Shown here piece by piece: positions 1 to 7,972 of a stretch of DNA of 64,000 nucleotides (within the stretch, counting starts at the first letter, position 1; every line of letters starts with the position of its first letter). The DNA lies in assembly GCA_016280445.1 (NCBI GenBank), contig JAEEGS010000009.1:1-64000 (forward strand). Direction: 5' to 3'. Below the pieces are notes generated by a model. It did not search any database and had not been told where the DNA came from. It was given only the letters and a program-made list of their open reading frames with translations. A program made the translations under genes and the position numbers. The DNA comes from Bacteroidaceae bacterium. GTDB lineage: Bacteria > Bacteroidota > Bacteroidia > Bacteroidales > Bacteroidaceae.

Positions 1-1
1 C

Positions 2-103
2 TCATTGACAGACAAAACTCACTTGCGAGATCTGTTCGATAAGACTAATTTCAACGATGTCAAAGATCAATTTGGTCCCCTCATTCCGGGGCTATTTGAT
101 TAA
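2..103 (+). CDS. C-terminal end of an unidentified protein (partial)
   Basis: An open frame enters from the left edge and ends at a TAA at 101-103. The visible 33 residues are hydrophilic and end in PLIPGLFD. The fragment is too short to name a family. A strong hairpin terminator about 140 bases downstream on the same strand is consistent with a genuine gene end here. Confidence 0.5.
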   Translation, partial: SLTDKTHLRDLFDKTNFNDVKDQFGPLIPGLFD

Positions 104-241
104 TATTTAAACTCGTCCCATTTTAACGGGACACTAATGTAAAATTGTTAAAAAACAAACACATTCTGCAAGAAAAACGTACTGATATTCAGCCACCGTT
201 TAGGTAGCAGTGGAAGAGTAAGCGAAAAAATTCGAAATTAT

Positions 242-293
242 AAAAGAAGTAAGGCAAGTACTTGGTGACAGGTACTTGCCTTACTTCTTTTTT
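242..293 (+). terminator. 20-bp perfect hairpin terminator
   Basis: Bases 242-261 and 272-291 are exact reverse complements (20 bp, 10-base loop), followed by a T run (288-293) on the plus strand. The left arm begins with an A run, so the minus strand also ends in U residues. It can therefore stop both the gene ending at 103 and the minus-strand gene ending at 363. The rest of 104-362 shows nothing else recognisable. Confidence 0.85.
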
Positions 294-362
294 GACCATT
301 CTGCTCATAAAAGAAGCAGCCCAAGGGAAACAGTCAGAATTATTATTATCCTTCCCGGTGGA

Positions 363-947
363 TTATTTCAGTACGGCTTTCACGTCGGTGATCATGTTCT
401 TATGCTGCTCCTCAGGTTTGGCCAGTTCTGAAGTGAGCTTGATGGCACCAGCCTTGCTTTGGGTGGAGAATGTGCCAGTGTAGATGATGTCGCTTTCGAA
501 ATACAATGTGGCCTCCACCTTCACTTTGTATGTGCCATTGGGCACAACCTTGCCTTGCTCGTCTTTGAAGTCCCATGTGAAAGTCTGTGTACCGTTGCTC
601 TGAGGTGTGGCACCCGTGACAGCATCCAACTGCTGATTGCTCTTCGATGCGGCATTGGAAGCTTTCACCCATGTAGGAACACAAGTGGGGCGCATGACAT
701 AGCCACGTTGAGCAGGTGCGTTGCCACGAGCACGTCCCTTTGTGGTGAAAGAGGTCACGAAGAGTGTCTTCACACACTCTCCCTTCGTATTTTCTATCCA
801 GACAGCATATTGGTTGGAGCCAGCTCCAGCCTGCTTCTGATAGTTGAATGACACTTCAAGGCTCTTGCCTTTCTTGCCTTGTCCCATTGCAGGAACCGCC
901 AGCAGTATGGCTGCCAAAAAGGCGATGAAAAATTTCTTTTGTCCCAT
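363..947 (-). CDS. DUF2271-like secreted protein
   Basis: About 194 residues. The start at 947 (MGQKKFFIAF) is preferred because a signal peptide (FFIAFLAAILLAVPAMGQ) follows at once, whereas the longer frame begins in the promoter region; a TATATTTG -7 element lies at 999-1006 on the minus strand. The mature part is beta-rich, with a WDFKDEQGKVVPNGTYKV stretch typical of a FlgD/DUF2271-type immunoglobulin-like fold (established family feature). It is probably periplasmic. DUF2271 proteins are often found with flavin-binding or PepSY proteins, but none is next to it here. No catalytic residues are evident, so the function is unknown. Confidence 0.6.
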   Translation of the reverse strand: MGQKKFFIAFLAAILLAVPAMGQGKKGKSLEVSFNYQKQAGAGSNQYAVWIENTKGECVKTLFVTSFTTKGRARGNAPAQRGYVMRPTCVPTWVKASNAASKSNQQLDAVTGATPQSNGTQTFTWDFKDEQGKVVPNGTYKVKVEATLYFESDIIYTGTFSTQSKAGAIKLTSELAKPEEQHKNMITDVKAVLK

Positions 948-1144
948 AATTACAATTCTTTTGTCGTGTTTATGAATGATTTTATATAAAAGCAGGGGCA
1001 AATATAAGAAATATTTCATTATTATTCATACATTTGCAATGATTATTTCAAATAATAAGGTTTGAGACATATGATTGACCAGATTATTGCTTATGTTTTT
1101 AACTTCGAGCGTAGCAATAACTTCAGAAACTTAAATTGATTGAT

Positions 1145-1612
1145 ATGAAGAAGATCATTAACCCTTGGATCGGGCATCCAGAATACAACTGTTTTGCTTG
1201 TTGTCCAGACAATCCCATCGGACTTCATTTGGAGTTCTATGAGGATGGCGATTATATAGTTAGCACTTGGCATCCAAAACGTAATTATCAGGGATGGATC
1301 AACACCATGCATGGCGGCATTCTGAGTACGCTGATTGATGAAGTGTGTGGATGGGTGGTTACCCGTAAACTACAGACCAGTGGCTATACCGTTCAGTTAA
1401 ATGTGAAGTTCAAGAAGGCTATCCCAACTACAGAGCCTGAGTTGACGATACGAGCTAAAGTTTCGAAACAAGTCCGCAATCTGGTATATATCAATGCGGA
1501 AATAATCAACTCAAAGGGAGAACTCTGCAATGAGGGTGAGACTGTCTATTTCCTGCTGAATCAGGAGAAGGCAAAGGAAATGGGATTCCTGCATTGTGAA
1601 GTAGAGGATTAA
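1145..1612 (+). CDS. PaaI/hotdog-fold thioesterase
   Basis: About 155 residues from ATG 1145; a TTG three codons upstream is in frame but less likely. The central MHGGILSTLIDEVCGW segment is the hotdog active-site helix of the PaaI/4HBT family, with HGG and a downstream acidic residue at the usual spacing; an N-terminal CFACCPDNPIGLHL stretch is typical of the same group. It probably hydrolyses an acyl-CoA thioester of unknown chain. It lies 18 bases before a short-chain dehydrogenase on the same strand, suggesting a two-gene operon in acyl or small-molecule metabolism. Confidence 0.75.
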   Translation: MKKIINPWIGHPEYNCFACCPDNPIGLHLEFYEDGDYIVSTWHPKRNYQGWINTMHGGILSTLIDEVCGWVVTRKLQTSGYTVQLNVKFKKAIPTTEPELTIRAKVSKQVRNLVYINAEIINSKGELCNEGETVYFLLNQEKAKEMGFLHCEVED

Positions 1613-1630
1613 TAATGATAAAACGAATAT

Positions 1631-2341
1631 ATGGATTTCAAAGGAAAAATAGCCATAATAACTGGTGGTGCACAGGGCATCGGGCGGTGTATTGCGGAGG
1701 AGTTTCAGAAAGCAGGCGCAACGGCCAGTGTGATAGATAAGCAGCAGGGCAACCACTTTGTTGGCGACCTTGCTGACAAACAAGTGCTGGAGCGATTCGC
1801 TAAAGAAGTGATAGAACAGCACGGCCATGTGGATTTCCTCGTCAATAATGCCCTGCCGTTGATGAAAGGTGTCGACGAGTGCAGCTATGAGGAGTTTCAG
1901 TATGCCATGAGCGTAGGTGTGACGGCGCCGTTCTACCTCGCCAAGCTCTTCGCCCCGTATTTCGCCGAAGGTGCTGCCATCGTGAATATCTCGTCTTCAC
2001 GCGACCGCATGAGCCAGCCACAGACAGAGAGCTACACGGCAGCAAAGGGTGGCATTGCGGCACTGACCCATGCTCTTGCAGTAAGCCTGGCGGGCAAGGT
2101 ACGTGTGAACAGCATTTCGCCTGGTTGGATAGACACTGCCTATACCGTTTACGAGGGTCCCGATGCCGTGCAGCAGCCAGCCGGACGTGTGGGTAATCCC
2201 TTGGATATTGCAAACATGGTGCTTTTTCTCTGTTCCGACAAGGCGGGCTTCATCACAGGCGAGAACGTCTGCATCGATGGTGGTATGACCCGTCAGATGA
2301 TATACCACGGTGACCATGGTTGGACTTTGGGAACAAAATAA
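1631..2341 (+). CDS. SDR family oxidoreductase
   Basis: 236 residues, the normal size of a classical short-chain dehydrogenase/reductase. Visible motifs in order: TGGAQGIG cofactor loop (residues 10-17), NNA (about 72), NISSS with the catalytic Ser (about 117-121), YTAAK with the catalytic Tyr and Lys (about 135-139), and a C-terminal GENVCIDGGMT substrate-loop end. Probably NAD(P)-dependent alcohol/ketone oxidoreduction in the cytoplasm; the substrate cannot be told. It follows the thioesterase by 18 bases and is convergent with the aldo/keto reductase. Confidence 0.85.
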   Translation: MDFKGKIAIITGGAQGIGRCIAEEFQKAGATASVIDKQQGNHFVGDLADKQVLERFAKEVIEQHGHVDFLVNNALPLMKGVDECSYEEFQYAMSVGVTAPFYLAKLFAPYFAEGAAIVNISSSRDRMSQPQTESYTAAKGGIAALTHALAVSLAGKVRVNSISPGWIDTAYTVYEGPDAVQQPAGRVGNPLDIANMVLFLCSDKAGFITGENVCIDGGMTRQMIYHGDHGWTLGTK

Positions 2342-2423
2342 TTGTATGATGACGATTGATACGACTAATATGTGCTCGCACTTGCATTAGGCTAAGCAGT
2401 ACTGCTGCAGGAGAAATGTTAGC

Positions 2424-3245
2424 TTACCATGGAAACGTTTCGGGGTCGTTAAGAACGTTCGAGCGCAGGTTTTGGTTTAGGGCACTGATGGCCTTCATAT
2501 CATCATCGGAGAGCGAGAACGTCATGATTCCTAGATTCTCGGCAAAGTGGTTGGGCTTGGCTCTTGGAATTGTAATCAGTCCTCGCTGCACAATCCAGCG
2601 AAGTACAATCTGCGGAGCAGTCTTCTGATATTTCTCGGCCAGCGACTGGAGCAACGGATGCCCCACCACGTCGATGTCACCCTGTCCGAAAGGTCCCCAT
2701 GCCTCTACTTGAATGTCCAGCTGATGGTTGTAGGCAATGTTCTCTTCCTGTGTCATAAAAGGATGCACTTCTATCTGGTTGATGACAGGCCTGATTTCGG
2801 CATATGTGAGCAGGTCGTCCAGATGATGACGGTTGCAATTGCTCACGCCGATGGACTTTACCATGCCCTGTCTCACATACTCCTCCATTACTTGCCAGGT
2901 ATCTTTCACACAGTCCCTTACTGGCCAGTGGATCAGCAGCAGGTCTATATAGCCAGTCTTCAGTTTGGTCAGGCTTTCATCGATAGACTTCCTGACAGCC
3001 TCTCGACCTTCACGCATAATGTTAGTGGCAACCTTGGTAGTGACGAAAATATCCCGTCTCAGTATTCCGCTGTCAATAATGCCATGTCCCACTTCAGCCT
3101 CGTTCTCATAGCCTTGTGCCGTGTCGACGTGACGGAACCCAGCTTCCAAGGCCAGGCGCACATTCTGTCGGGCCGTTTCTCCACGTAGCGTCCATGTACC
3201 GACACCTATCTGCGGAATCTCGCTGTTATTATTGAGTCTAACCAT
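2424..3245 (-). CDS. Aldo/keto reductase
   Basis: 273 residues, typical of the AKR5-like group of bacterial 2,5-diketo-gluconate-reductase relatives. Motifs: HVDTAQGYENEAEVG with catalytic Asp and Tyr, KVATN with the catalytic Lys, LLLIHWP with the catalytic His, GVSNC, and IPRAKPNHFAENL near the C terminus for NADPH binding. A cytoplasmic NADPH-dependent carbonyl reductase of unknown substrate. It stands alone between convergent and same-strand neighbours. Confidence 0.85.
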   Translation of the reverse strand: MVRLNNNSEIPQIGVGTWTLRGETARQNVRLALEAGFRHVDTAQGYENEAEVGHGIIDSGILRRDIFVTTKVATNIMREGREAVRKSIDESLTKLKTGYIDLLLIHWPVRDCVKDTWQVMEEYVRQGMVKSIGVSNCNRHHLDDLLTYAEIRPVINQIEVHPFMTQEENIAYNHQLDIQVEAWGPFGQGDIDVVGHPLLQSLAEKYQKTAPQIVLRWIVQRGLITIPRAKPNHFAENLGIMTFSLSDDDMKAISALNQNLRSNVLNDPETFPW

Positions 3246-3365
3246 AATGCTATCTGATATAATGTGTTTCTACTAACTCTTCCTGAATCTTTGGCGAACC
3301 AAACTGTTCAATTCCAAGACGAATGGACTTGATGAGGAATGCCATGTTCATGTCATTTTATTCTG

Positions 3366-4835
3366 TCACTTACCAATCTTTTGTTTCAATTGTCGTAGTT
3401 CCTGGTTGCTGACGGCGTAGTTATAAATGCGGAAGTCGACCACGTCGGTCTGCGTCAGGTATTTGTCGCCACGGAAGGGAGCACGACCTATCCAGCAGTT
3501 GGCGGGGGCATCGCGGAAAATCTCTGCAAGGATGGGCATGTTATCGTTCCGTCCGATGAGTTTGCCGTCGAGGAACAGCTCGCCCTTGTGGCCCTGCTGA
3601 CGGTAGAGGGCGTGAATCCATACATTGCGTTTGGGTTTGTAGCCTTGCATGATAATCTGCTCGTGCTCGTAGCCGCCGGTGGAGGTCTCAAAACGCTGCT
3701 CGTTCAGTCGCATGGCCATGTAGGGGCCTTCGTGTGCGCTGTTCTCAGCCAGTTGGGAGAAAGCAAAGAGGAAGTGACCGTAGCCGTCGAGCGAATTCTC
3801 GGAATTGACCTTGAAATGGACGGAAACGGTGAAGTTGCGTAGCTGACTGATGAGAACACCGGTCTTGGCTGTGAGGTCGTAGTAGCCGTTGTTAGCTCCC
3901 AGATGGAGAATGGCGGGATTTGTCTCGTCTATGCAGGCCGTCCGGCGCAGGTATTCGGGTTGCCAATCAAATCGGTATTCTGCCTGCTGTTCGGTCTTGA
4001 TGGTCGGCGCAGGTAGGGCAGAGGTCATTTTGGCGGTCAGGCGCAAGATGTGGTCTTTCAGAATCTTATAGGCAGGTTGCGGCATGGCGCCGTGGTTGTA
4101 GCCCTGCATTTCGTAGAGCGTCTCGTCATTGTGCCCAACGAGTTTCAACATGCGCCAGAAGTAGGCCTGCTCCTCATAACGGCCATAAAGTTCCAGTTCC
4201 CTGTCACCTGAAATGATGACGATGGGCGGGGCATCGGCACGGACGTAGGTGAGCGGGGCGTATTGGTCAATGGTGGCCTGCAAAGGCGGGATACCCTTCT
4301 GCTTGCGGATGTTGTAGTGCGTGATGCACTGTCCGCTGAAGGGTACGAGGGCAGCCAGCGAGTCGGCATCAACGCCATATTTGGCTAGCCATTTCTTGTT
4401 CAGTCCTATCATGTCGAGCAGATAGCCACCTGCAGAGTGTCCAGCCACGAAGATCTTACGATGACTGCCACCGTATTTCTCAATGTTCTTATAGGTCCAG
4501 GCTACAGCGGCTGCGGCATCGTCAAGGATATCATCGATGTTAGCCTTTGGCAGCAAGCGGTAATTGGCAGCAACGACCACCAAACCGCTGTTCTTCAGCT
4601 CTTGGTCGATGTGCTTGTTGCCGCCCTCAATGCCACCCCCATGGAACCACACCACCACGGGTGCATCTTTTAGATTCGTAGGGTAATAGACATCAAGCTT
4701 GCAACGCTCTTGGGCGTAAGCATCGGAGGACGATGTGTAGGAGATGTCGTTTACTTGCTGATACTGCTGACGTTGCGCCTGTGAAATCATCGGCAGCAGC
4801 ATGAGCACGAGGGTTGTGGTAATTTTCAATCTCAT
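3366..4835 (-). CDS. Secreted alpha/beta hydrolase (esterase) with C-terminal LamG-like domain
   Basis: 489 residues. A signal peptide (MRLKITTTLVLMLLPMISQA) precedes an esterase domain with oxyanion motif WFHGGG (about residue 65), nucleophile elbow GHSAGG (about 132), an Asp in a GDREL segment and a His in GYNHGAM, i.e. a complete BD-FAE-like Ser/Asp/His set. From about residue 285 a concanavalin/LamG-like beta-sandwich follows (VHFKVNS, LFLDGKLIGRND, WIGRAPF). Probably a periplasmic or surface carbohydrate esterase, with the LamG part binding polysaccharide (inference). A TATATTTG -7 element at 4884-4891 on the minus strand fits this start. Confidence 0.75.
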   Translation of the reverse strand: MRLKITTTLVLMLLPMISQAQRQQYQQVNDISYTSSSDAYAQERCKLDVYYPTNLKDAPVVVWFHGGGIEGGNKHIDQELKNSGLVVVAANYRLLPKANIDDILDDAAAAVAWTYKNIEKYGGSHRKIFVAGHSAGGYLLDMIGLNKKWLAKYGVDADSLAALVPFSGQCITHYNIRKQKGIPPLQATIDQYAPLTYVRADAPPIVIISGDRELELYGRYEEQAYFWRMLKLVGHNDETLYEMQGYNHGAMPQPAYKILKDHILRLTAKMTSALPAPTIKTEQQAEYRFDWQPEYLRRTACIDETNPAILHLGANNGYYDLTAKTGVLISQLRNFTVSVHFKVNSENSLDGYGHFLFAFSQLAENSAHEGPYMAMRLNEQRFETSTGGYEHEQIIMQGYKPKRNVWIHALYRQQGHKGELFLDGKLIGRNDNMPILAEIFRDAPANCWIGRAPFRGDKYLTQTDVVDFRIYNYAVSNQELRQLKQKIGK

Positions 4836-4883
4836 TATTTTGTGTTTGTTAGGTTACTTGATAAAGAATCGTTAATTTGGGTG

Positions 4884-4924
4884 CAAATATAATGATAATT
4901 CTGTAATTATCACTATCTTTGCCA
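4884..4924. repeat. Divergent promoter-like block, copy 1
   Basis: A leftward TATATTTG (minus strand, 4884-4891) and a rightward TATCTTTG (4914-4921) face away from each other. The same arrangement with identical 30-base offset and 34 of 41 identical bases recurs at 6697-6737 in the same orientation. The leftward element fits the esterase-LamG gene; the rightward element precedes only the decayed esterase fragment at 4952-4992. Confidence 0.6.
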
Positions 4925-4951
4925 TCAGTTTTAAAATGTAACCGTGCGAAT

Positions 4952-4992
4952 AGACTTTTCATTCACGGTTTCTATGCTAGTAGGCAGTGCAT
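4952..4992 (+). pseudogene. Fragment of a YqiA-like esterase 5' end
   Basis: The plus-strand reading encodes LFIHGFYASRQCI, which matches LFLHGFYASGQCI of the intact esterase at 7249-7845 in 11 of 13 residues. At DNA level 4958-4992 matches 7273-7307 in 29 of 35 bases, with several differences at silent third positions. No similarity continues beyond it, and the frame runs antisense into the yolD-like gene. It looks like a relic of a duplicated esterase gene. Confidence 0.5.
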
Positions 4993-5005
4993 AAAAAAAT
5001 GCGCA

Positions 5006-5176
5006 TCAATCGTAACTTGCCTGGGTGCTCTCCTTCGTCTCCTTGATGACATCTTCATAGCCATTCAACGCAGAGAAAGGAGCGAACTGAGCCGCTCGAT
5101 TCCACATCGACATTTGTGGATGACACTTCGAGACGTGATGGGGTAGGTGGATAATATCGTCATATTCGTTGGTCAT
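5006..5176 (-). CDS. YolD-like small protein, partner of the Y-family polymerase
   Basis: A 56-codon gene whose ATG (5176) overlaps the polymerase TGA in an ATGA junction, with GGAGG placed to serve as its ribosome binding site inside the end of the polymerase gene. The product reads MTNEYDDIIHLPHHVSKCHP, then a QMSMWNRAAQFAPFSALNGY block, then an EDVIKET tail. The YDDII.LPHHVS and RAAQFAPFSAL blocks are, from family knowledge, the signature of YolD-like proteins encoded beside UmuC-type polymerases. Translational coupling supports a role with the polymerase. It is shorter than Firmicutes YolD proteins (about 100 residues). Confidence 0.8.
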   Translation of the reverse strand: MTNEYDDIIHLPHHVSKCHPQMSMWNRAAQFAPFSALNGYEDVIKETKESTQASYD

Positions 5177-6681
5177 GCCTTGTGTCCTCCAATTTGTTTA
5201 TTACGTTCCTTTGCTGTTGCACCTTCCTCGAAATTTAGACCTCTGAGAATGGCGTTCTTGCCGAAACGCTGTTTGATTATCAGTTGTGCCTCCTGCATCC
5301 TTCGTTCTTTGTCGAACCGTGCCTGTTCCTCCTGGTGTTGCTGCGCTAATGCTTCGTAGTCAGTAAAGAGGTCAAGCTGTTGGGGCGCATTTTCTTGTGC
5401 CGCTGCCTCTGACACCACATGATTCGTCGTCAGATTCAACCGACGGATGAGCAAATCTGCATTCACGCAGCAATCAAATAGTTCTGCAGCACCCTCCATG
5501 ATGAGCCGTGAAGATGATGTGGGTCTTTCAAAATTGAAAGTCCCATGGGCATGTTTGGGTACTGGCTTGCCATAGTGGTTGGTGGTGATTTCACCGTGAT
5601 ATTTTTCACGGATTTCTGGACGAGTTAGACTTTCCGCATCGTAACCTACGGTGAGCGCCAGTTGGTCTGTCACCAGCCGCTTGGAAACAAGGTCGAGTGC
5701 CATTCCTTCTGCCATTTCCTGTATCACCACACGGGCTTTTTTCCAAGTGTATGCTTCCTGCAACACCTGTCCGCTGCTGAAGCTGTTCGTCTCAGGCCGA
5801 TAGGCTTTCACCGCCTCCATCGTACAAGGTTCCCAGCCCCAAGCATGGTCTATCAGCAGTTCAGCATTCACACCAAACAGTTGGTAAAGCAGTTCCTCGT
5901 TTTCTTCTGACATCCTAGCCAACTTTCCCATCGTGTCAATACCGTATAGTGCCAGTTTCTGCGCGATGCCACGTCCCACCCGCCAGAATTTTGTGATAGG
6001 CTGATAGTCCCACAATTGTTGTCGATACGACATCTCATCCAATTCGGCAATACGTACTCCGTCCTCGTCTGCTGGCATCTTCTTGGCTACGATGTCCATC
6101 GCCACCTTGCAAAGATACAGGTTCGTGCCGATGCCCGCTGTCGCAGTGATGCCTGTCTGTGAGAGTACATCTCTTATCATCTTCATCGCCAACTCATGCG
6201 CAGTCATTTTGTAGCTCCTGAGATATGCCGTCACGTCCATCATCACCTCGTCAATGCTATACACGTGGATGTCTTCAGGCGCAATGTACTTCAGGTAGAT
6301 ACTGTAAATTTTGGAACTGACTTCAATGTAATGAGCCATCTGAGGGGGTGCAGCGATATAGTCAACAGCCCAATCAGGATGCGCTTGAAGTTCTGTGTTC
6401 GATACCGATTTACCCGTCAACCTCCTTGTGAGAGATTTCATCTGTCGCTCATAGTTCACCTCTCGAACCCTCTGCACAACCTCAAACAGTCTTGCACGTC
6501 CACCAATGCCATAAGCCTTTAAGGAGGGGGAAACAGCCAAACATATTGTCTTCTCCGTCCTCGACACATCTGCCACCACAAGGTTTGTGGTCAGAGGATC
6601 GAGTCCCCTGTCCGTGCATTCTACTGAAGCGTAAAACGACTTCAGATCAATGGCGATATATGTCCGTTGTTGCTCTGACAT
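5173..6681 (-). CDS. Y-family translesion DNA polymerase (UmuC/DinB-like)
   Basis: 502 residues from the ATG at 6681, chosen because the Y-family motif AIDLKSFYASVE begins at once and the upstream extension covers the promoter block. The second catalytic motif is YSIDEVMMDVT; TAGIGTNLYLCKVA and the little-finger region follow. QLDLF at about 435-439 is a good beta-clamp binding motif, and the tail ends in the IGGHKA typical of UmuC-like polymerases with YolD partners. It is expected to copy across lesions in the SOS response. No LexA-like operator was recognised. Transcribed from the block at 6697-6737 and coupled to the YolD gene by a 4-base overlap. Confidence 0.9.
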   Translation of the reverse strand: MSEQQRTYIAIDLKSFYASVECTDRGLDPLTTNLVVADVSRTEKTICLAVSPSLKAYGIGGRARLFEVVQRVREVNYERQMKSLTRRLTGKSVSNTELQAHPDWAVDYIAAPPQMAHYIEVSSKIYSIYLKYIAPEDIHVYSIDEVMMDVTAYLRSYKMTAHELAMKMIRDVLSQTGITATAGIGTNLYLCKVAMDIVAKKMPADEDGVRIAELDEMSYRQQLWDYQPITKFWRVGRGIAQKLALYGIDTMGKLARMSEENEELLYQLFGVNAELLIDHAWGWEPCTMEAVKAYRPETNSFSSGQVLQEAYTWKKARVVIQEMAEGMALDLVSKRLVTDQLALTVGYDAESLTRPEIREKYHGEITTNHYGKPVPKHAHGTFNFERPTSSSRLIMEGAAELFDCCVNADLLIRRLNLTTNHVVSEAAAQENAPQQLDLFTDYEALAQQHQEEQARFDKERRMQEAQLIIKQRFGKNAILRGLNFEEGATAKERNKQIGGHKA

Positions 6682-6696
6682 CAATAATTTTTGATG

Positions 6697-6737
6697 CAAA
6701 TATAGGGATATTTCCATTATTATCTCTATCTTTGCCA
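6697..6737. repeat. Divergent promoter-like block, copy 2
   Basis: Contains leftward TATATTTG (minus strand, 6697-6704) serving the polymerase and rightward TATCTTTG (6727-6734) serving the cupin gene. 34 of 41 bases match copy 1 at 4884-4924, in the same orientation and with the same spacing. The two copies bracket the polymerase/YolD cassette as direct repeats 1813 bp apart. Confidence 0.6.
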
Positions 6738-6848
6738 CTATAATTTCTGAAAACTTATTCGAACGGAAATCTAAACAACATTTCGCTAAAACTTAGATGA
6801 CGATAACAGTATAACCACAAATTGCAACAGAAAAAATGAAATAACAAA

Positions 6849-7262
6849 ATGGAACTAATAGATGACAATCTGATTAACGGCGTGGTGGAAAAAGCAAAGC
6901 AGTCACCACGCCTGAGAATGAACTACAATTTTCACCAGAGCCTTGATGACAAATGCCACCGATTCCTCAATGCCTTGGAGCTTGGTACTGTTATTCCCGT
7001 ACATCACCATCCTACCAAGGACGAGACTTTTGTTATACTGAAGGGTAGGGTGAGGGTGTCGACTTATAATGATGATGGCGAGGTGTTGGAATCATGCGTC
7101 ATCAGTCATGAAGATGGCAAATACGGCGTTGATATTCCTAAGAATGTTTGGCACGGCGTGGAATGCCTTGAACCGAGTGTCTTATTGGAATGTAAGGCTG
7201 GCCCCTTTGTCGAGCATGAAGTGGATGGAATCTTGGAGATAAAGAAGCATGGACATGAATAA
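6849..7262 (+). CDS. WbuC-family cupin metalloprotein
   Basis: 137 residues, the size and pattern of the WbuC cupin family. The first cupin motif is visible as PVHHHPTKDETFVILKG (metal-binding His residues and Glu) and the second as WHGVECLEPSVLLECK. WbuC proteins are often encoded in polysaccharide loci, but their reaction is not established to my knowledge; here no sugar genes are next to it. The gene overlaps the following esterase by 14 bases, so the two are probably translated together. Confidence 0.75.
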   Translation: MELIDDNLINGVVEKAKQSPRLRMNYNFHQSLDDKCHRFLNALELGTVIPVHHHPTKDETFVILKGRVRVSTYNDDGEVLESCVISHEDGKYGVDIPKNVWHGVECLEPSVLLECKAGPFVEHEVDGILEIKKHGHE

Positions 7263-7845
7263 GAAGATATTGTTCCTTCACGGATTTTATGCCAGTGGCC
7301 AGTGCATTCCGGCTTTGGCATTGCGAAAAGCATTTGCTGAAAAAGTGCAAGTGTTGACGCCAGACCTTCCTCAGTATCCCAAAGCGGCAATGAATCTGAT
7401 AAAAGACATCTGTGAAAGAGAAAAGCCAGACCTTCTTGTCGGTAACAGCTGTGGTTCTTTCTATGCGCAGATGCTGGTATCCATTGTTGGAGTACCTGCC
7501 TTATTAGGAAACCCACATTTCAAGATGACTGAGTTCCTGAAGCAGCGCATCGGTGAGCATGAATACAAATCTCCCAGAAGTGACGGCAAACAGAAGTTTG
7601 TTATTGACGATGCCTTGATATTAGAGTTTGCTGAACAGGAATCCATTCAGTTCAACAATTGTAATCCCTATTACAAAGAGCGTGTATGGGGTTTGTTTGG
7701 TGAACAAGACACATTGGCTCATTTTGAACCTTTGTTCTTGGAACATTATAGTCACTCGTTCCATTTCCCTGGTGGTCACACCCCGACTGCAGATGAGGTC
7801 TATAATTGGTATGTGCCTCTCATTGAGGAAATGCTACATTATTAA
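7249..7845 (+). CDS. YqiA/YcfP-like alpha/beta-fold esterase
   Basis: 198 residues; an alternative ATG lies two codons downstream at 7255. LFLHGFYASGQC at the N terminus supplies the oxyanion region, GNSCGSF holds the nucleophile Ser (about residue 66), and GGHTP near the C terminus holds the His. This is the pattern of small YqiA-type hydrolases, cytoplasmic with no signal peptide. The natural substrate is unknown. Co-translated with the WbuC cupin (14-base overlap). A truncated relative lies at 4952-4992. Confidence 0.75.
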   Translation: MDMNKKILFLHGFYASGQCIPALALRKAFAEKVQVLTPDLPQYPKAAMNLIKDICEREKPDLLVGNSCGSFYAQMLVSIVGVPALLGNPHFKMTEFLKQRIGEHEYKSPRSDGKQKFVIDDALILEFAEQESIQFNNCNPYYKERVWGLFGEQDTLAHFEPLFLEHYSHSFHFPGGHTPTADEVYNWYVPLIEEMLHY

Positions 7846-7972
7846 GAAAATGATGTTCCATAAGAATAGTTTTGTAAAGATTTGGGAATAAATTCATCGA
7901 TTTGCATATTTTTTGCATTTTGGCAGTTTTCTTTTTATATTACTTTTCTTCGACATAACTGCAGAAGTGCGC

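Noticed and set aside
2395-2406. 12-base palindrome AGCAGTACTGCT between convergent genes
   Set aside because: Short, without T run or repetition elsewhere; chance occurrence is likely.
4919-5146. A 75-codon plus-strand frame
   Set aside because: Only about 13 codons resemble a known protein; the rest is antisense to the YolD-like gene, which has better support.
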